64,000 bases of DNA from Gemmatimonadota bacterium (GCA_029863525.1 JAOTVL010000001.1:1-64000); one strand, 5' to 3'. Counted from the first letter of the stretch, positions 1 to 8,626 are shown. Program-made: numbers and translations. The notes: generated by a model from the sequence alone, not told the origin.

Positions 1-37
1 CCTGACCCGCCAGGAGTTCGACAGCGCGCTCCCGTGA
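1..37 (+). CDS. C-terminal tail of an upstream gene (5' end outside window)
   Basis: Reading from base 2, the frame gives LTRQEFDSALP and then a TGA stop at 35-37. The residues and GC-rich third positions look like a real C-terminus, and 'LTRQEFDSAL' loosely recalls the end of short SHOCT-type domains. Only 11 codons are visible, so the function is unknown and the call is tentative. Confidence 0.35.
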   Translation, partial: LTRQEFDSALP

Positions 38-100
38 TGGCGCCTTCACGTTTCCACGCGTAGCGTTTACGTCCTTCGACTCCAGCAAGGAGATGCGCAT

Positions 101-541
101 ATGGAACCCGTCATGAACGTCAACTACCTCGCCATCGCGGCGTGCGTCGTCGTGGCCATGCCCGTCGGGTTCCTCTGGTTCGGGCCGCTCTTCGGCTCCA
201 GCTGGGCGAAGCACATGGGAATGGAGAGCATGGAGCAGCCGGACGGGGCCGCGATGGGCAAGTCGATGGGTCTCTTCGCACTCGGCAATTTGCTTATCGC
301 GTTCGTGTTCTTCCACACCCTCGAGGTGTGGCGCCCTTCTGTCTGGGGACTTGGAGAAGATCAGCCCGCGTATGCATACGCTCTCTACAGCGCGCTCTTC
401 ACCTGGGCCGGGTTCTTCGTCCCCATGCAGCTCGGGCGCATCGCGTGGGAGCAGAAGCGATGGGGACTCGTGGGCATCAACGCGGGCTTCGACCTGGTGC
501 GCCTGCTGATGTTCGCGTTCATCTTGGCATACTGGAGATAG
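101..541 (+). CDS. DUF1761-family membrane protein
   Basis: A 146-residue protein with about four hydrophobic helices (roughly 7-27, 54-74, 92-112 and 122-144). The N-terminal 'NVNYLAIAACVV' followed by a GFLWFGPLFG segment, and the C-terminal 'GINAGFDLVRLLMFAFIL', match the pattern of DUF1761 integral membrane proteins, whose function is unknown. The ATG at 101 follows AAGGAG at 87-92 with an 8-base spacer, so it is preferred over the second Met five codons in. It probably sits in the inner membrane. The next gene on the strand starts 95 bases later, after a hairpin-rich spacer. Confidence 0.75.
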   Translation: MEPVMNVNYLAIAACVVVAMPVGFLWFGPLFGSSWAKHMGMESMEQPDGAAMGKSMGLFALGNLLIAFVFFHTLEVWRPSVWGLGEDQPAYAYALYSALFTWAGFFVPMQLGRIAWEQKRWGLVGINAGFDLVRLLMFAFILAYWR

Positions 542-544
542 TCT

Positions 545-601
545 GGGAGCGCGGGCAGCGACCGGCTCGCCTCCTTTCTCCGCTCCCGAAGCGACGGGAG
601 C
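545..601 (+). promoter_or_regulatory. two mutually exclusive hairpins between two plus-strand genes
   Basis: GGGAGCG at 545-551 can pair with CGCTCCC at 581-587. The overlapping GCTCCCG at 582-588 can instead pair with CGGGAGC at 595-601. The two stems compete for the same middle arm, as in attenuators. No U-run follows, so neither stem is a classical intrinsic terminator. They may simply end transcription of the upstream DUF1761 gene. Confidence 0.25.
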
Positions 602-635
602 CCGACCTCTTCACCCCGCTCTGGGGACTAGGCTC

Positions 636-1223
636 ATGACGAAAAGACTCGGTTGGCTCGGTGCACTCACCATGATCGCGCTCGCGACCCTCTCCTGTAC
701 GGACGGCGACGCGGGAGCCCCCGGCGTGACGTCGGACGACGCACCGGCGGCGGGGGTCACGACCGCCACGCTGGAGCTGGCCACCGAGATCGGCGTCCGA
801 AATGCCCGGATGCCACGACCGGGGTTGCTCACGGGGGGGCAGCCCTCGGTCGAGCAGCTCGACGCCCTCACGGCGGCCGGGGTCACGCGCGTGATCTCCC
901 TCCGGCCGGCCGACGAGGAGGGGGCGGGTTGGGAGGAGGCGTACGCCGCGGGATTCGCTTACGACTTCGACCGTCTCGAGATCTCTGGCGCGGAATCGCT
1001 GACCCGAGAGAACGTCGACGCGTTCGCCGCGCTGCTCCAAGAGTCGGAAGGCGAGCCGACGCTTCTCTACTGCGCGTCGGGCAATCGCGTCGGTGCGATG
1101 CTCGCGCTCAAGGCGTTTTGGATCGACGGCGAGACCCCCGAAGCCGCGCTCGAGCTGGCGCTGGCCAGTGGCTTGACCCGGCTGGAGGGACCTGTGCGAG
1201 AGCTCCTCGGGTTGACGCCTTAG
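636..1223 (+). CDS. DUF442/Blh-like tyrosine-phosphatase-type lipoprotein
   Basis: A 195-residue protein. Residues 1-20 form a lipoprotein signal ending in LATLSC, with the lipid-bearing Cys at 21, so it is probably envelope-anchored. The body matches the DUF442 (beta-lactamase-hydrolase-like, DSP-fold) pattern: 'LLTGGQPSVEQLDALTAAGV' near 64, 'VISLRP', then the P-loop YCASGNR with Cys146 and Arg151. In this family the Cys and Arg of a C-x4-R loop are the expected phosphatase residues. The physiological substrate is unknown; a periplasmic phosphatase or sulfur-related role is inference. Confidence 0.72.
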   Translation: MTKRLGWLGALTMIALATLSCTDGDAGAPGVTSDDAPAAGVTTATLELATEIGVRNARMPRPGLLTGGQPSVEQLDALTAAGVTRVISLRPADEEGAGWEEAYAAGFAYDFDRLEISGAESLTRENVDAFAALLQESEGEPTLLYCASGNRVGAMLALKAFWIDGETPEAALELALASGLTRLEGPVRELLGLTP

Positions 1224-1250
1224 CGCTTGCGTCTCGCCTCGGCCCCGTGC

Positions 1251-2645
1251 CTAAAGCTCGAACGTCTCGCCGCGGGCGGGTGCGTGCCCGCTCATGAAAC
1301 GCTTCTCCGACAACGCGTTGAACAGAGCCTCCTGACGCTCGGGGTCGCCGTGGACCAGGAAGATCTTCTTGACTCGACCGGGATCGAGCGCGCTGATGAA
1401 ATCGACCAGCTCAGGCTCGTCCGCGTGCGCCGAATAGGAGTTCATGACCTCGACGTTGGCGCGCAGTCGGTGCGGCTCACCGAAGATCCTGATCTCGCTG
1501 CGACGCTCCACGATTCGACGCCCGAGGGTGTGCGGCGCGCAGTAGCCCACGATCATGACCGTATTGCGCGGGTCTTCGACGTTGTTTCTGAGGTGGTGCA
1601 GAATCCGGCCCGCCTCGCACATCCCGGAGGCCGAGATCACGACCATCGGTAGGCGAGAATCGTTGAGCTTCTTCGACTCGGCGACGTCACGAATGTACGT
1701 GAGGCGCTGGAAGCCGAACGGCTCCGGGTCGCGCTTCATGTGCTCGAGCATGTCGTCGTCGTAGCACTCGGGATGATTGCGAAAGACGTCGGTCACGTTG
1801 ACCGCGAGCGGCGAGTCGACGTAGACGGGGATCTCGGGGAGTCGGCCCTCATGGGTGAGCTGGTCGAGTCGGTAGACGATTTCCTGCGTCCTTCCGACCG
1901 CAAACGCGGGGATGATGATCTTGCCGCCGCGCCGAGCCGTGGCGCCGACGACGTGCGCCAACCGCTGGCGTGATTGGTCGGGGGGCTCGTGGGTACGCCC
2001 GCCGTAGGTCGATTCGGAGATGAGGTAGTCGCAGTCGGCCATTGGCTGCGGGTCACGTAGTATCGGACGGCCGGGCCGGCCGACGTCGCCGGTGAAGCCG
2101 AGCTTCACCGTTCGATCCCCTTCGCGAATCGTGAGCCCCATCGACGCCGACCCGAGGATGTGCCCCGCGTCCCTGTACTCTACCTCGAGCCCCGGTAGGG
2201 GACTGAACGTCTGACCGTATCCCACCTGCACGAAGCGCTCCACCACATCCGCCGCATCCCCTGCGTCGTAGAGCGGCTCGACCCTGTCGCTGCCACGTCG
2301 CTTCTCCCTACGGTTGACCCAGGCCGCGTCCTTCTCTTGGATGAACGCGCTGTCCGCCAGCATGGCGGCGCACAGGTCTCGCGTTGCGGGCGTCGCGTAC
2401 ACCCGGCCACGGAAACCGTCCTTGTGAAGCTTGGGCAGGAGTCCCGAATGGTCGATGTGCGCATGCGACAACAGCACCGCGTCGATCGAGGCCGGCGGCG
2501 CAGGAAATTCGTGGTTGTACCGGCGCGCTTCGGCCCGACGGCCCTGGTACAACCCACAATCCATCAAGAGCCTGCCGCCCTCGAATTCCAGCATGTGCAT
2601 GGAACCGGTGACGGTCTGGGCGGCACCCCAGAAGGTGAGTCTCAT
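1251..2645 (-). CDS. metallo-beta-lactamase fold / beta-CASP ribonuclease (YSH1-type)
   Basis: A 464-residue cytosolic protein. The metal-binding HAHIDHSG motif lies near residue 60. 'SESTYGGRTHE' lies near 210. The beta-CASP region has 'AFAVGRTQEI' and 'ISASGMCEAGRILHH'. The C-terminal 'VHGDPERQ' supplies the last metal-binding His. This set defines the bacterial exonuclease/endonuclease group related to CPSF-73 and RNase J-like enzymes, with the usual length of about 460. The predicted role is zinc-dependent RNA processing or decay. It is transcribed away from the preceding lipoprotein gene and lies just downstream of the EF-hand gene on the same strand, 9 bases apart. Confidence 0.9.
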   Translation of the reverse strand: MRLTFWGAAQTVTGSMHMLEFEGGRLLMDCGLYQGRRAEARRYNHEFPAPPASIDAVLLSHAHIDHSGLLPKLHKDGFRGRVYATPATRDLCAAMLADSAFIQEKDAAWVNRREKRRGSDRVEPLYDAGDAADVVERFVQVGYGQTFSPLPGLEVEYRDAGHILGSASMGLTIREGDRTVKLGFTGDVGRPGRPILRDPQPMADCDYLISESTYGGRTHEPPDQSRQRLAHVVGATARRGGKIIIPAFAVGRTQEIVYRLDQLTHEGRLPEIPVYVDSPLAVNVTDVFRNHPECYDDDMLEHMKRDPEPFGFQRLTYIRDVAESKKLNDSRLPMVVISASGMCEAGRILHHLRNNVEDPRNTVMIVGYCAPHTLGRRIVERRSEIRIFGEPHRLRANVEVMNSYSAHADEPELVDFISALDPGRVKKIFLVHGDPERQEALFNALSEKRFMSGHAPARGETFEL

Positions 2646-2654
2646 CCCGCGTCC

Positions 2655-3206
2655 TCAGGCGCCGAAGGGGCCGAAGAGGAGGTTGCCGGGAGCATCCGGA
2701 TCGTCCCCCCGAAAGAACTCGGCGCTGAGCCCCAAAAGCTCCTCTCGTGTGACGACGCCGTCTCCGTCCGCGTCGAGCTCGACGAAGACGGTCTCCGCAA
2801 GCTGGACCGCGATGCCGAAAACGCCATAGAAGTCGATGAATTCGGCGGCACCGATCTCACCATCTTCGTCGAGATCGAACAACGCGAGCAATCGGTCCGT
2901 CAGCTGGCGTACCTCGGCGTCATACCGTGCCTCATCCTCGAGCGCGATCTGCCAATACGCGAGCCACTCGTCGAGATCGACGCCCCCATCCCCGTCCGCG
3001 TCCGCAGAGCTTCGAAGGCCGTTCCATAGCGTGCTGTACGCGGCTCGCAAGAGGTCGTACGCGGACGAGCTCTCAGCGGCGCCGTGCAGTGTTCGAACGT
3101 TCTCCACGATGCGCTCGAAATCGGCCTCGTCGATCTGACCGTCGTCGTCGATGTCGTAGATCTGGAAATACCGGGTGAGCTTCTTCGTCTGGAGATCTGT
3201 CAGCAT
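2655..3206 (-). CDS. four-EF-hand calcium-binding protein (calerythrin-like)
   Basis: A 183-residue protein without a signal peptide or membrane segment. It has four canonical EF-hand loops starting with Asp and carrying Gly at position 6: residues 18-29 (DIDDDGQIDEAD), 69-80, 111-122 and 145-156. The helix-loop-helix pairing and length resemble bacterial calerythrins or sarcoplasmic calcium-binding proteins, so the likely role is cytosolic Ca2+ buffering or sensing. It is probably cotranscribed with the beta-CASP RNase 9 bases downstream. No enzymatic domain is fused to it. Confidence 0.88.
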   Translation of the reverse strand: MLTDLQTKKLTRYFQIYDIDDDGQIDEADFERIVENVRTLHGAAESSSAYDLLRAAYSTLWNGLRSSADADGDGGVDLDEWLAYWQIALEDEARYDAEVRQLTDRLLALFDLDEDGEIGAAEFIDFYGVFGIAVQLAETVFVELDADGDGVVTREELLGLSAEFFRGDDPDAPGNLLFGPFGA

Positions 3207-3252
3207 GGCCCAGCTCGTGCGGGGAGGGATCGGGGGAGCGCAAGAGTCACTC

Positions 3253-4857
3253 TTATCCTAGCCTGACGATCACGGCGGACGATACCTCGGGAAGGTCGAG
3301 AAGCGCCTCTCGGACGGACTCGCTCACGATCCCATCGGCGGCGATCGCCGCGAGCGCGTCACCACCCTTGGAGAGCCTCGCCTGGTGGTATCCTGCAATG
3401 TTGATGCCGTGGTCACCCAGGAGCGTGCCGACGCGCCCGATCACACCCGGCACGTCGTCGTTCCTGAGCACGATCAGCGTGCCCGTGGGGACGACGTCCA
3501 CGTGGTAGTCTGCAATGCGCACGACCCGCGGGTGTGCGTCACCAAGCAGCGCCCCGGCGAGTCGTAGATCACCCCCCTCCGCGCCAACGACGACCTCCAC
3601 GTACTCCGTGTAGTCCGAATTACGCGAGAGACGCGTGCGGGCTACACCCATGTTCCGCTGAGCCGCCAGGTGCCCGGCGCTCACGAAGTTCACCTGGTCC
3701 GCGCCCAGGACGTTCGTCAGCAGACCGACGAGGACGTAGGCGGTCAGGGGCTCGAGCGCCTTGTCGGAGGCGCCCGCGTAGCGAACCTCGACCTCACGCA
3801 CCCCTCCGCGCGCGAGCTCGCACCCCAAATTCCCGAGCGCTTCGCCCAATTCGAACAGAGGAGCCAGCGCGCGCATGGCCTCCCCGCTGATCGCGGGCGC
3901 GTTGAGCGCGGGGGAAAGATCGCCGTCGGCCAACGCGGCCCGCACGGCTCTGGCGATCTCCGTGGCGACCAGCTCCTGGGCCTCGGACGTCGAAGCCCCC
4001 AAGTGGGGTGTCAGCAACAGGTTCGGAGCCGTACGGAGCGGAGAATCGTCCTCGAGCGGCTCGTTCGCAAAGACGTCGAGCGCCGCTCCGGCGAGGGATC
4101 CCGCCTCCAAGGCGGCCGCCAACGCGGCCTCGTCGACGACGCCCCCTCGCGCGACGTTCACCACGAACGCGCCCGTCTTCATTCGGGCGAGCGCAGCAGC
4201 ATCGATCATCCCGCGCGTCGCGTCGGTCAGCGGAACGTGCAGTGACAGGACGTCCGCACGCTCGAGCACCGTCTCGAGCTCCTCGGCCCGCTCGATGTTG
4301 ATCGCTTCGGCCCTCGACGCAGACAGATAAGGGTCGAAGGCGATGACACGCATCCCGAACGCACGGCATCGCTTCGCGACCTCCCCACCGATGCGCCCGG
4401 CGCCGATGAGTCCGAGGGTTCGTCCACGCAGCTCCGCGCCCTTGAATCGCGACCGCGCCCATTCGCCGGCGCGCATCGACGCATCGGCTTCGGCGACACG
4501 CCGAATCATCGCCAACATGAGCGCCAGGGTCAGCTCCGCGGCGGAGACGGTGTTGCCGGCCGGGGCGTTCATGACCGCGACCCCGTTTCGGGTCGCCGCG
4601 GTGAGGTCGATGTTGTCGACCCCGACACCGGCCCGTCCGATCACTCGGAGGAGGGGCGCGTCGGCGAGCACCTCCTCGGTGACCTTCGTCGCGCTCCGCA
4701 CGATCAGCCCATGGGCACGCTCGAGGGTCCGTGCGAATTCCGGGTCGGTCGAATCGTCGACCTTCACGATCTCGAAGCGGTCGTCAGTGCGCAGCGGCTC
4801 CAGACCGGAGTCGGAGATCTTGTCCGTGACGAGCACCGTGAAACGATCGTCGGTCAT
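3253..4857 (-). CDS. serA: D-3-phosphoglycerate dehydrogenase, long form
   Basis: A 534-residue enzyme that oxidises 3-phosphoglycerate to 3-phosphohydroxypyruvate, the first committed step of serine synthesis. 'GRAGVGVDNIDL' lies near residues 74-85, the NAD-binding GAGRIG at 152-157, and the catalytic His in 'LLTPHLGASTSEAQ' near 280. An intervening allosteric-substrate-binding domain and a C-terminal ACT domain (about 460-534) make it the long SerA type, so feedback control by serine is likely from family knowledge. Its ATG overlaps the stop of the upstream aminotransferase gene as ATGA, indicating translational coupling. Confidence 0.95.
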   Translation of the reverse strand: MTDDRFTVLVTDKISDSGLEPLRTDDRFEIVKVDDSTDPEFARTLERAHGLIVRSATKVTEEVLADAPLLRVIGRAGVGVDNIDLTAATRNGVAVMNAPAGNTVSAAELTLALMLAMIRRVAEADASMRAGEWARSRFKGAELRGRTLGLIGAGRIGGEVAKRCRAFGMRVIAFDPYLSASRAEAINIERAEELETVLERADVLSLHVPLTDATRGMIDAAALARMKTGAFVVNVARGGVVDEAALAAALEAGSLAGAALDVFANEPLEDDSPLRTAPNLLLTPHLGASTSEAQELVATEIARAVRAALADGDLSPALNAPAISGEAMRALAPLFELGEALGNLGCELARGGVREVEVRYAGASDKALEPLTAYVLVGLLTNVLGADQVNFVSAGHLAAQRNMGVARTRLSRNSDYTEYVEVVVGAEGGDLRLAGALLGDAHPRVVRIADYHVDVVPTGTLIVLRNDDVPGVIGRVGTLLGDHGINIAGYHQARLSKGGDALAAIAADGIVSESVREALLDLPEVSSAVIVRLG

Positions 4858-5963
4858 GTCAGCACTCCGGTCAGCACCTCGAGCAGACCTTCCAGTTCGT
4901 CGAGCGTGTGATCACCCATGTGTCCGATGCGGAACGTGCTCTCCTTGAGCTTCCCGTACCCTCCTCCGACGATCCAACCTCGCTCCGCAACTGCGGCCGT
5001 CACGCTCGATCCGGTCACCCCTTTCGGCGTCCGGACCGCCGTCACCGCCGGGGACCGGAAGCCCTCCGGCGCCATCACGGCCACCTCGACACCGGACCCT
5101 CGCATTTCGTCGACCCACCTCCAGCTCCGCTCAGCCATGGACCGGTGGCGGGCCCAGCGTGCGTCCATACCCTCGGCCAGCATCCGGTCCAGCTGCACGT
5201 CGAGCGCGTACAGAACCGAGAGCGCCGGCGTCGTCGTGGCCTGGTGCTTTTCGTGGTTATCCGCGAAGAACTCCAGGTCGAAGTAGTAACCCCGGTGGGG
5301 AGAGGTCGCCGCGCGCTTCATCATCCGCTCTGACGCGACACCGAAGGAGAGACCAGGCGGGAGCGCGAACGCCTTCTGCGAGCCGGTGAGCAGAAAGTCG
5401 ACGCCCCAGTCATCGGGGCGCACCTCGGTGGCTCCGAACCCCGTCACGGAATCCACGAGAATCAGCGTGTCGTCGAACGCCTTTACCGCAGCAGCCAAGG
5501 CCGGGATGTCGTTCAGAACGCCGGTCGACGTCTCCGAGTGGACCATCGTGACCGCGTCGTACCGGTCTTTCGAAAGCGCCTCCGTCAGGTCGTTCGGGTC
5601 GTGTGCCTCTCCCCACGGGATCGACACCTCGTCGACCTCGAACCCGCAGGAGCGTGCGATATCCGAGAAGCGCTGGCTGAAAGCCCCGTTCACCAACGAC
5701 AGGATGCGCTCGCGCCCGGCGTTCCGGACCGCCGCCTCCATGAGTCCCGTCGCCGAGGACGTCGACACGAAGACGGGCCGGGCGGTAAAGAAGACGCGTT
5801 GCAATCGTTCGTGGATCGGCTTCATGAACGCCTGCGCCGTCGAGCCCCTGTGGCCCATCATGGGTCGGAGTTGCGCGGCGAGCACATCGGGGTGGACCTC
5901 GGTCGGTCCGGGAAGAAAGAAGCGACCCGACGGTCGCTCCTGGCCTGCAGGGCTGTGAGGCAA
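4854..5963 (-). CDS. class V aminotransferase, probably the phosphoserine-forming partner of SerA
   Basis: A PLP enzyme of 369 residues in the alanine-glyoxylate/serine-pyruvate aminotransferase family. 'FFLPGPTEVHPDVL' opens the fold, and 'GSQKAFALPPGL' carries the Schiff-base Lys (about residue 197). The frame is open further upstream to a TTG at 6011, but a TTG at 5963 is preceded by GGAGGG with a 6-base spacer and is the better start. The 4-base overlap with serA implies it converts phosphohydroxypyruvate to phosphoserine, replacing classical SerC, as proposed for homologues in other bacteria and archaea. No SerC or SerB is in view. The exact substrate is inference. Confidence 0.85.
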   Translation of the reverse strand: MPHSPAGQERPSGRFFLPGPTEVHPDVLAAQLRPMMGHRGSTAQAFMKPIHERLQRVFFTARPVFVSTSSATGLMEAAVRNAGRERILSLVNGAFSQRFSDIARSCGFEVDEVSIPWGEAHDPNDLTEALSKDRYDAVTMVHSETSTGVLNDIPALAAAVKAFDDTLILVDSVTGFGATEVRPDDWGVDFLLTGSQKAFALPPGLSFGVASERMMKRAATSPHRGYYFDLEFFADNHEKHQATTTPALSVLYALDVQLDRMLAEGMDARWARHRSMAERSWRWVDEMRGSGVEVAVMAPEGFRSPAVTAVRTPKGVTGSSVTAAVAERGWIVGGGYGKLKESTFRIGHMGDHTLDELEGLLEVLTGVLT

Positions 5964-6066
5964 GAAAGACCCTCCGTCGCCTTCGTCGACGACGGAGCCT
6001 GTGGAGTTCAACGAGTGTTCGCGCCCGGAAGTCTAGCCAATCGGGCGACGTTTCCCAGGGGGTGAC

Positions 6067-6594
6067 TCAGACTCGCCAAGCATCCCGCCAGCGGGTGTAG
6101 TGCACAGCCACGACTCCCGCGGTTTCGAGCACTTCGAGGCCAGCGGAAACGCGGTACCGCTCGCGATAGAAGACGTGCGATACGTTCGCCTGGACCATCA
6201 GCTTCGCGCACATCACACACGGACTCGCAGTGACGAAGGCCACCTTGTCGCGAAGCTGGCCCGGTGACTTCACCAGCGCGTTCATCTCCGAGTGAATGCA
6301 CCCGCACTGTCCCGCCTCGTCCGTGTCGCATCGGTTGGGGAAGCCGCGAGCGTTCCCGTTGTACCCGATCGCGACCACGTTCTCGAGTCGAGCGTCCGTG
6401 ATGACCGTGCCCACCTGAAGGCGCGCGCACGTAGAGCGCTTCGCGAGCTCCTCGGCCATCCGCATGTAGACCTCGAAAAGGGGCGGCCGATCGACTTCGG
6501 CTCCCGAATCGGGGGGTCCGGTGCCCTCGGCCATCACGTTGAGGGGGTGCGAGTTGTCCGGCACTCCGTCCTTGAAGCGCGGTGCCATCGTCAT
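6067..6594 (-). CDS. zinc-dependent deoxycytidylate deaminase family protein (ComEB-like)
   Basis: A 175-residue cytidine/deoxycytidylate deaminase-fold enzyme. The zinc ligands and proton shuttle are visible as HSE at 101-103 and PCVMC at 125-129, the standard HxE...PCxxC arrangement. The likely reaction is dCMP to dUMP, supplying the dTMP pathway. The ATG at 6594 overlaps the stop of the upstream gene as ATGA and is followed by a second Met two codons in. An upstream extension lies inside the neighbouring gene and is not used. The N-terminal 35 residues are probably disordered. Substrate choice between dCMP and another deoxycytidine nucleotide cannot be read from the sequence. Confidence 0.88.
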   Translation of the reverse strand: MTMAPRFKDGVPDNSHPLNVMAEGTGPPDSGAEVDRPPLFEVYMRMAEELAKRSTCARLQVGTVITDARLENVVAIGYNGNARGFPNRCDTDEAGQCGCIHSEMNALVKSPGQLRDKVAFVTASPCVMCAKLMVQANVSHVFYRERYRVSAGLEVLETAGVVAVHYTRWRDAWRV

Positions 6595-8057
6595 CTCCAG
6601 CGTAGTCCTTCCACGAACACCTTCGCCTGAAGGTACTCGACCGGTGCCCATGCGTCGGTCAGCGCCGGGCCCGTCGCCTCCACGCGCGCCTCCGCTCGGT
6701 CGAAGGGAGGGAGCGTGCTCGGGTCGCGAGTGGCAACCACGATCAGATTCTGTGTCGCGGCGCGGTCCAGCCCCGGATCTGCCACGTAGAGACGCACATC
6801 CGCGAAGGCGGTCTCCAACGTGGTCCGAAGACGCTGGAGGAACGCGGTGCCGGGCCCAGAGAGCGGCGACAGGACGTTCGCCATGAACACTCCCTCGGGT
6901 GACAGGCGCTCGGCCATGTCCGAGAACGCCTCCTGGGTCACCATCGTCCACGGAACCGTGAGCAGATGGTCGAACACGTCGAGATACACCAGATCGTAGA
7001 GATCGTCGGAGCCACGGAGGAAGACGCGCGCGTCTTCGTGCACCACGGAAATCCGGGCACGGGAGTGCGTGCCGAACGCGAAGTACTCCGCCGCGAGCCG
7101 AGTAACCGCCGGATCGATCTCGACGACGTCCACTTCGAGGTCGGCGTTGCGCTCTGTGAACGCCACGGGAAGCGTGAGCGCCGCACCCCCGAGGACCAGC
7201 GCTCGCTCCATGCCGCCGATCAAGGGCTCCAACACGTCGAGGCTCGCAGTCGCGTACCCGTGAGCCGGGTCACCCGAGTCGACGTACTCGGCTGACGACG
7301 AGCCGCCATTTTGCCAGAGCTCCCGAACCATCCGCCCGTTCGACCAGGTACGCTCGGTCACGGTCACGGCCGTGTACAGCGTCTGCTCTGCATGGAGCGT
7401 GTCCGGTGCCGTTCCCGACGCCAGCAACCCCAGCCCGGGCACCGCGATCGCCCCCAAGAGCGCGCTGCCGCTGACGGAGGTCTCCCCGAGAACGCGAGCG
7501 GCGGCGAAGGCCATGAGAAAGAGCGCGCCGGCGGTGAAGCCGAGCAGGAGCGGCAGCGGCATGGCCGGGAGGAGCACGAAGCCGGTCATGAACGAGCCCA
7601 GGATCGAGCCCGCCGTGGCCGCAGCGCTGATGTCGCCGGCCCGTCGTCCGATCGTCTCCAAGCTCTCTGTGTCCGCACGCACGAGATACGGCACAACTGC
7701 CCCTAGACAGAATACGGGAGGCGCGAACAGAACGAGCGCACTCACCACGGCCCCGGGAATGAAGCCCAGGAGCGAACGCGCGACCCACGGCACACCGGTG
7801 CCCAGCACCGGAAGGACACCGGTCGCCCCGGCAACGATCAAGATTCGGGACAGGGGGACCCGCCCCGAGTCGGCCAACCGCCCACCGACGTGATTCCCGA
7901 CCGCCAAAGCCGTCAGGATCACGCCGATCACGGCGGTCCATGGGACGGCGGAGAGGCCGAACACCGGGGCGATGAGGCGCGCCCCGGCGATCTCGATCGT
8001 GAGCACCGCGAAGCCCGCCCCGAAGGCGAGCGAGAAGAGGCCGACTCTGCGGGTCAC
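6591..8057 (-). CDS. membrane protein fused to a spermidine-synthase-like domain
   Basis: About 488 residues. The N-terminal half holds multiple hydrophobic helices beginning 'VGLFSLAFGAGFAVLTIEIAG', typical of 'fused MFS/spermidine synthase' proteins. The C-terminal half is a Rossmann-type methyltransferase-like domain with 'ALVLGGAALTLP', 'VDVVEIDPAVTRLA' and 'DLVYLDVFD'. Known homologues lack a proven polyamine activity, so the substrate is unknown. The GTG at 8057 is chosen because the longer ATG at 8147 would run 65 bases into the thioredoxin-like gene. It is coupled to the deaminase gene by ATGA. Confidence 0.8.
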   Translation of the reverse strand: MTRRVGLFSLAFGAGFAVLTIEIAGARLIAPVFGLSAVPWTAVIGVILTALAVGNHVGGRLADSGRVPLSRILIVAGATGVLPVLGTGVPWVARSLLGFIPGAVVSALVLFAPPVFCLGAVVPYLVRADTESLETIGRRAGDISAAATAGSILGSFMTGFVLLPAMPLPLLLGFTAGALFLMAFAAARVLGETSVSGSALLGAIAVPGLGLLASGTAPDTLHAEQTLYTAVTVTERTWSNGRMVRELWQNGGSSSAEYVDSGDPAHGYATASLDVLEPLIGGMERALVLGGAALTLPVAFTERNADLEVDVVEIDPAVTRLAAEYFAFGTHSRARISVVHEDARVFLRGSDDLYDLVYLDVFDHLLTVPWTMVTQEAFSDMAERLSPEGVFMANVLSPLSGPGTAFLQRLRTTLETAFADVRLYVADPGLDRAATQNLIVVATRDPSTLPPFDRAEARVEATGPALTDAWAPVEYLQAKVFVEGLRWR

Positions 8058-8082
8058 GCGGCGGCACTCACGATCGGGATCA

Positions 8083-8601
8083 TCACGCAGCGGACGCCAC
8101 GATCCCGACGAGCTCGGCGAGGGTGCTCCTTCCCCGATCCTTCGCATACCACCGACGGATCACCTTGTACCGCTCGGGCGATGGCATCGACAGGCCCTCG
8201 CCGAGCACCCACCGCTGAATCTCGCCCGGACGAGGCCCCCACCATCCGACTTCCTCGAAGTCTCTATCGTACACGATCACGATCGGGATCGAGCGGCTTC
8301 GCCCGTTCGTCAGGTGGGTGTCCATGAGGTCCGGGTTCGCGTCGCGACCGAAGACGCGGAAATCCCACCCGGCCTCCCTGGCGAGCTTCGCGACGACCGG
8401 CAGCGTGTTCACCGCGTCTCCGCACCAGTCTTCCGACAAGGCGACCAGGTGCCATCCGCCCGCCACCCCTCGCGCCTCTTCGATCACCTCGGCTGGTATA
8501 CGCACCCGGTCGTACACCGCGTGCCACAGATCGCGGTTCTTCTCGACCGTCTCCAGGTATTGCTCGAACGTGGGCCCGTTTTCGAAGCGCTCTCGATTCA
8601 A
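8083..8601 (-). CDS. thioredoxin-family protein lacking the CXXC motif
   Basis: A 172-residue cytosolic protein of the thioredoxin-fold group often annotated 'thioredoxin family protein'. The segment 'LVALSEDWCGDA' stands where WCGPC would be: Cys60 remains, but the second cysteine is replaced (Asp62-Ala63). The fold's cis-Pro region appears as 'SRSIPIVIVYD'. It is unlikely to act as a classical dithiol reductase; monothiol chemistry or a binding role is inference. The TTG start has GAGGTG 7 bases upstream. It lies between typA and the membrane/synthase gene on the minus strand. Confidence 0.78.
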   Translation of the reverse strand: MNRERFENGPTFEQYLETVEKNRDLWHAVYDRVRIPAEVIEEARGVAGGWHLVALSEDWCGDAVNTLPVVAKLAREAGWDFRVFGRDANPDLMDTHLTNGRSRSIPIVIVYDRDFEEVGWWGPRPGEIQRWVLGEGLSMPSPERYKVIRRWYAKDRGRSTLAELVGIVASAA

Positions 8602-8626
8602 CGATTCACCTCGGATTCCACCTGTC

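Noticed and set aside
5964..6011. Longer TTG start of the class V aminotransferase
   Set aside because: No ribosome-binding site precedes it, and the TTG 16 codons later has GGAGGG at ideal spacing. It remains possible.
8058..8147. Longer ATG start for the membrane/synthase gene
   Set aside because: It would overlap the thioredoxin-like gene by 65 bases and adds a Ser/Arg-rich stretch that does not look like a membrane protein start.
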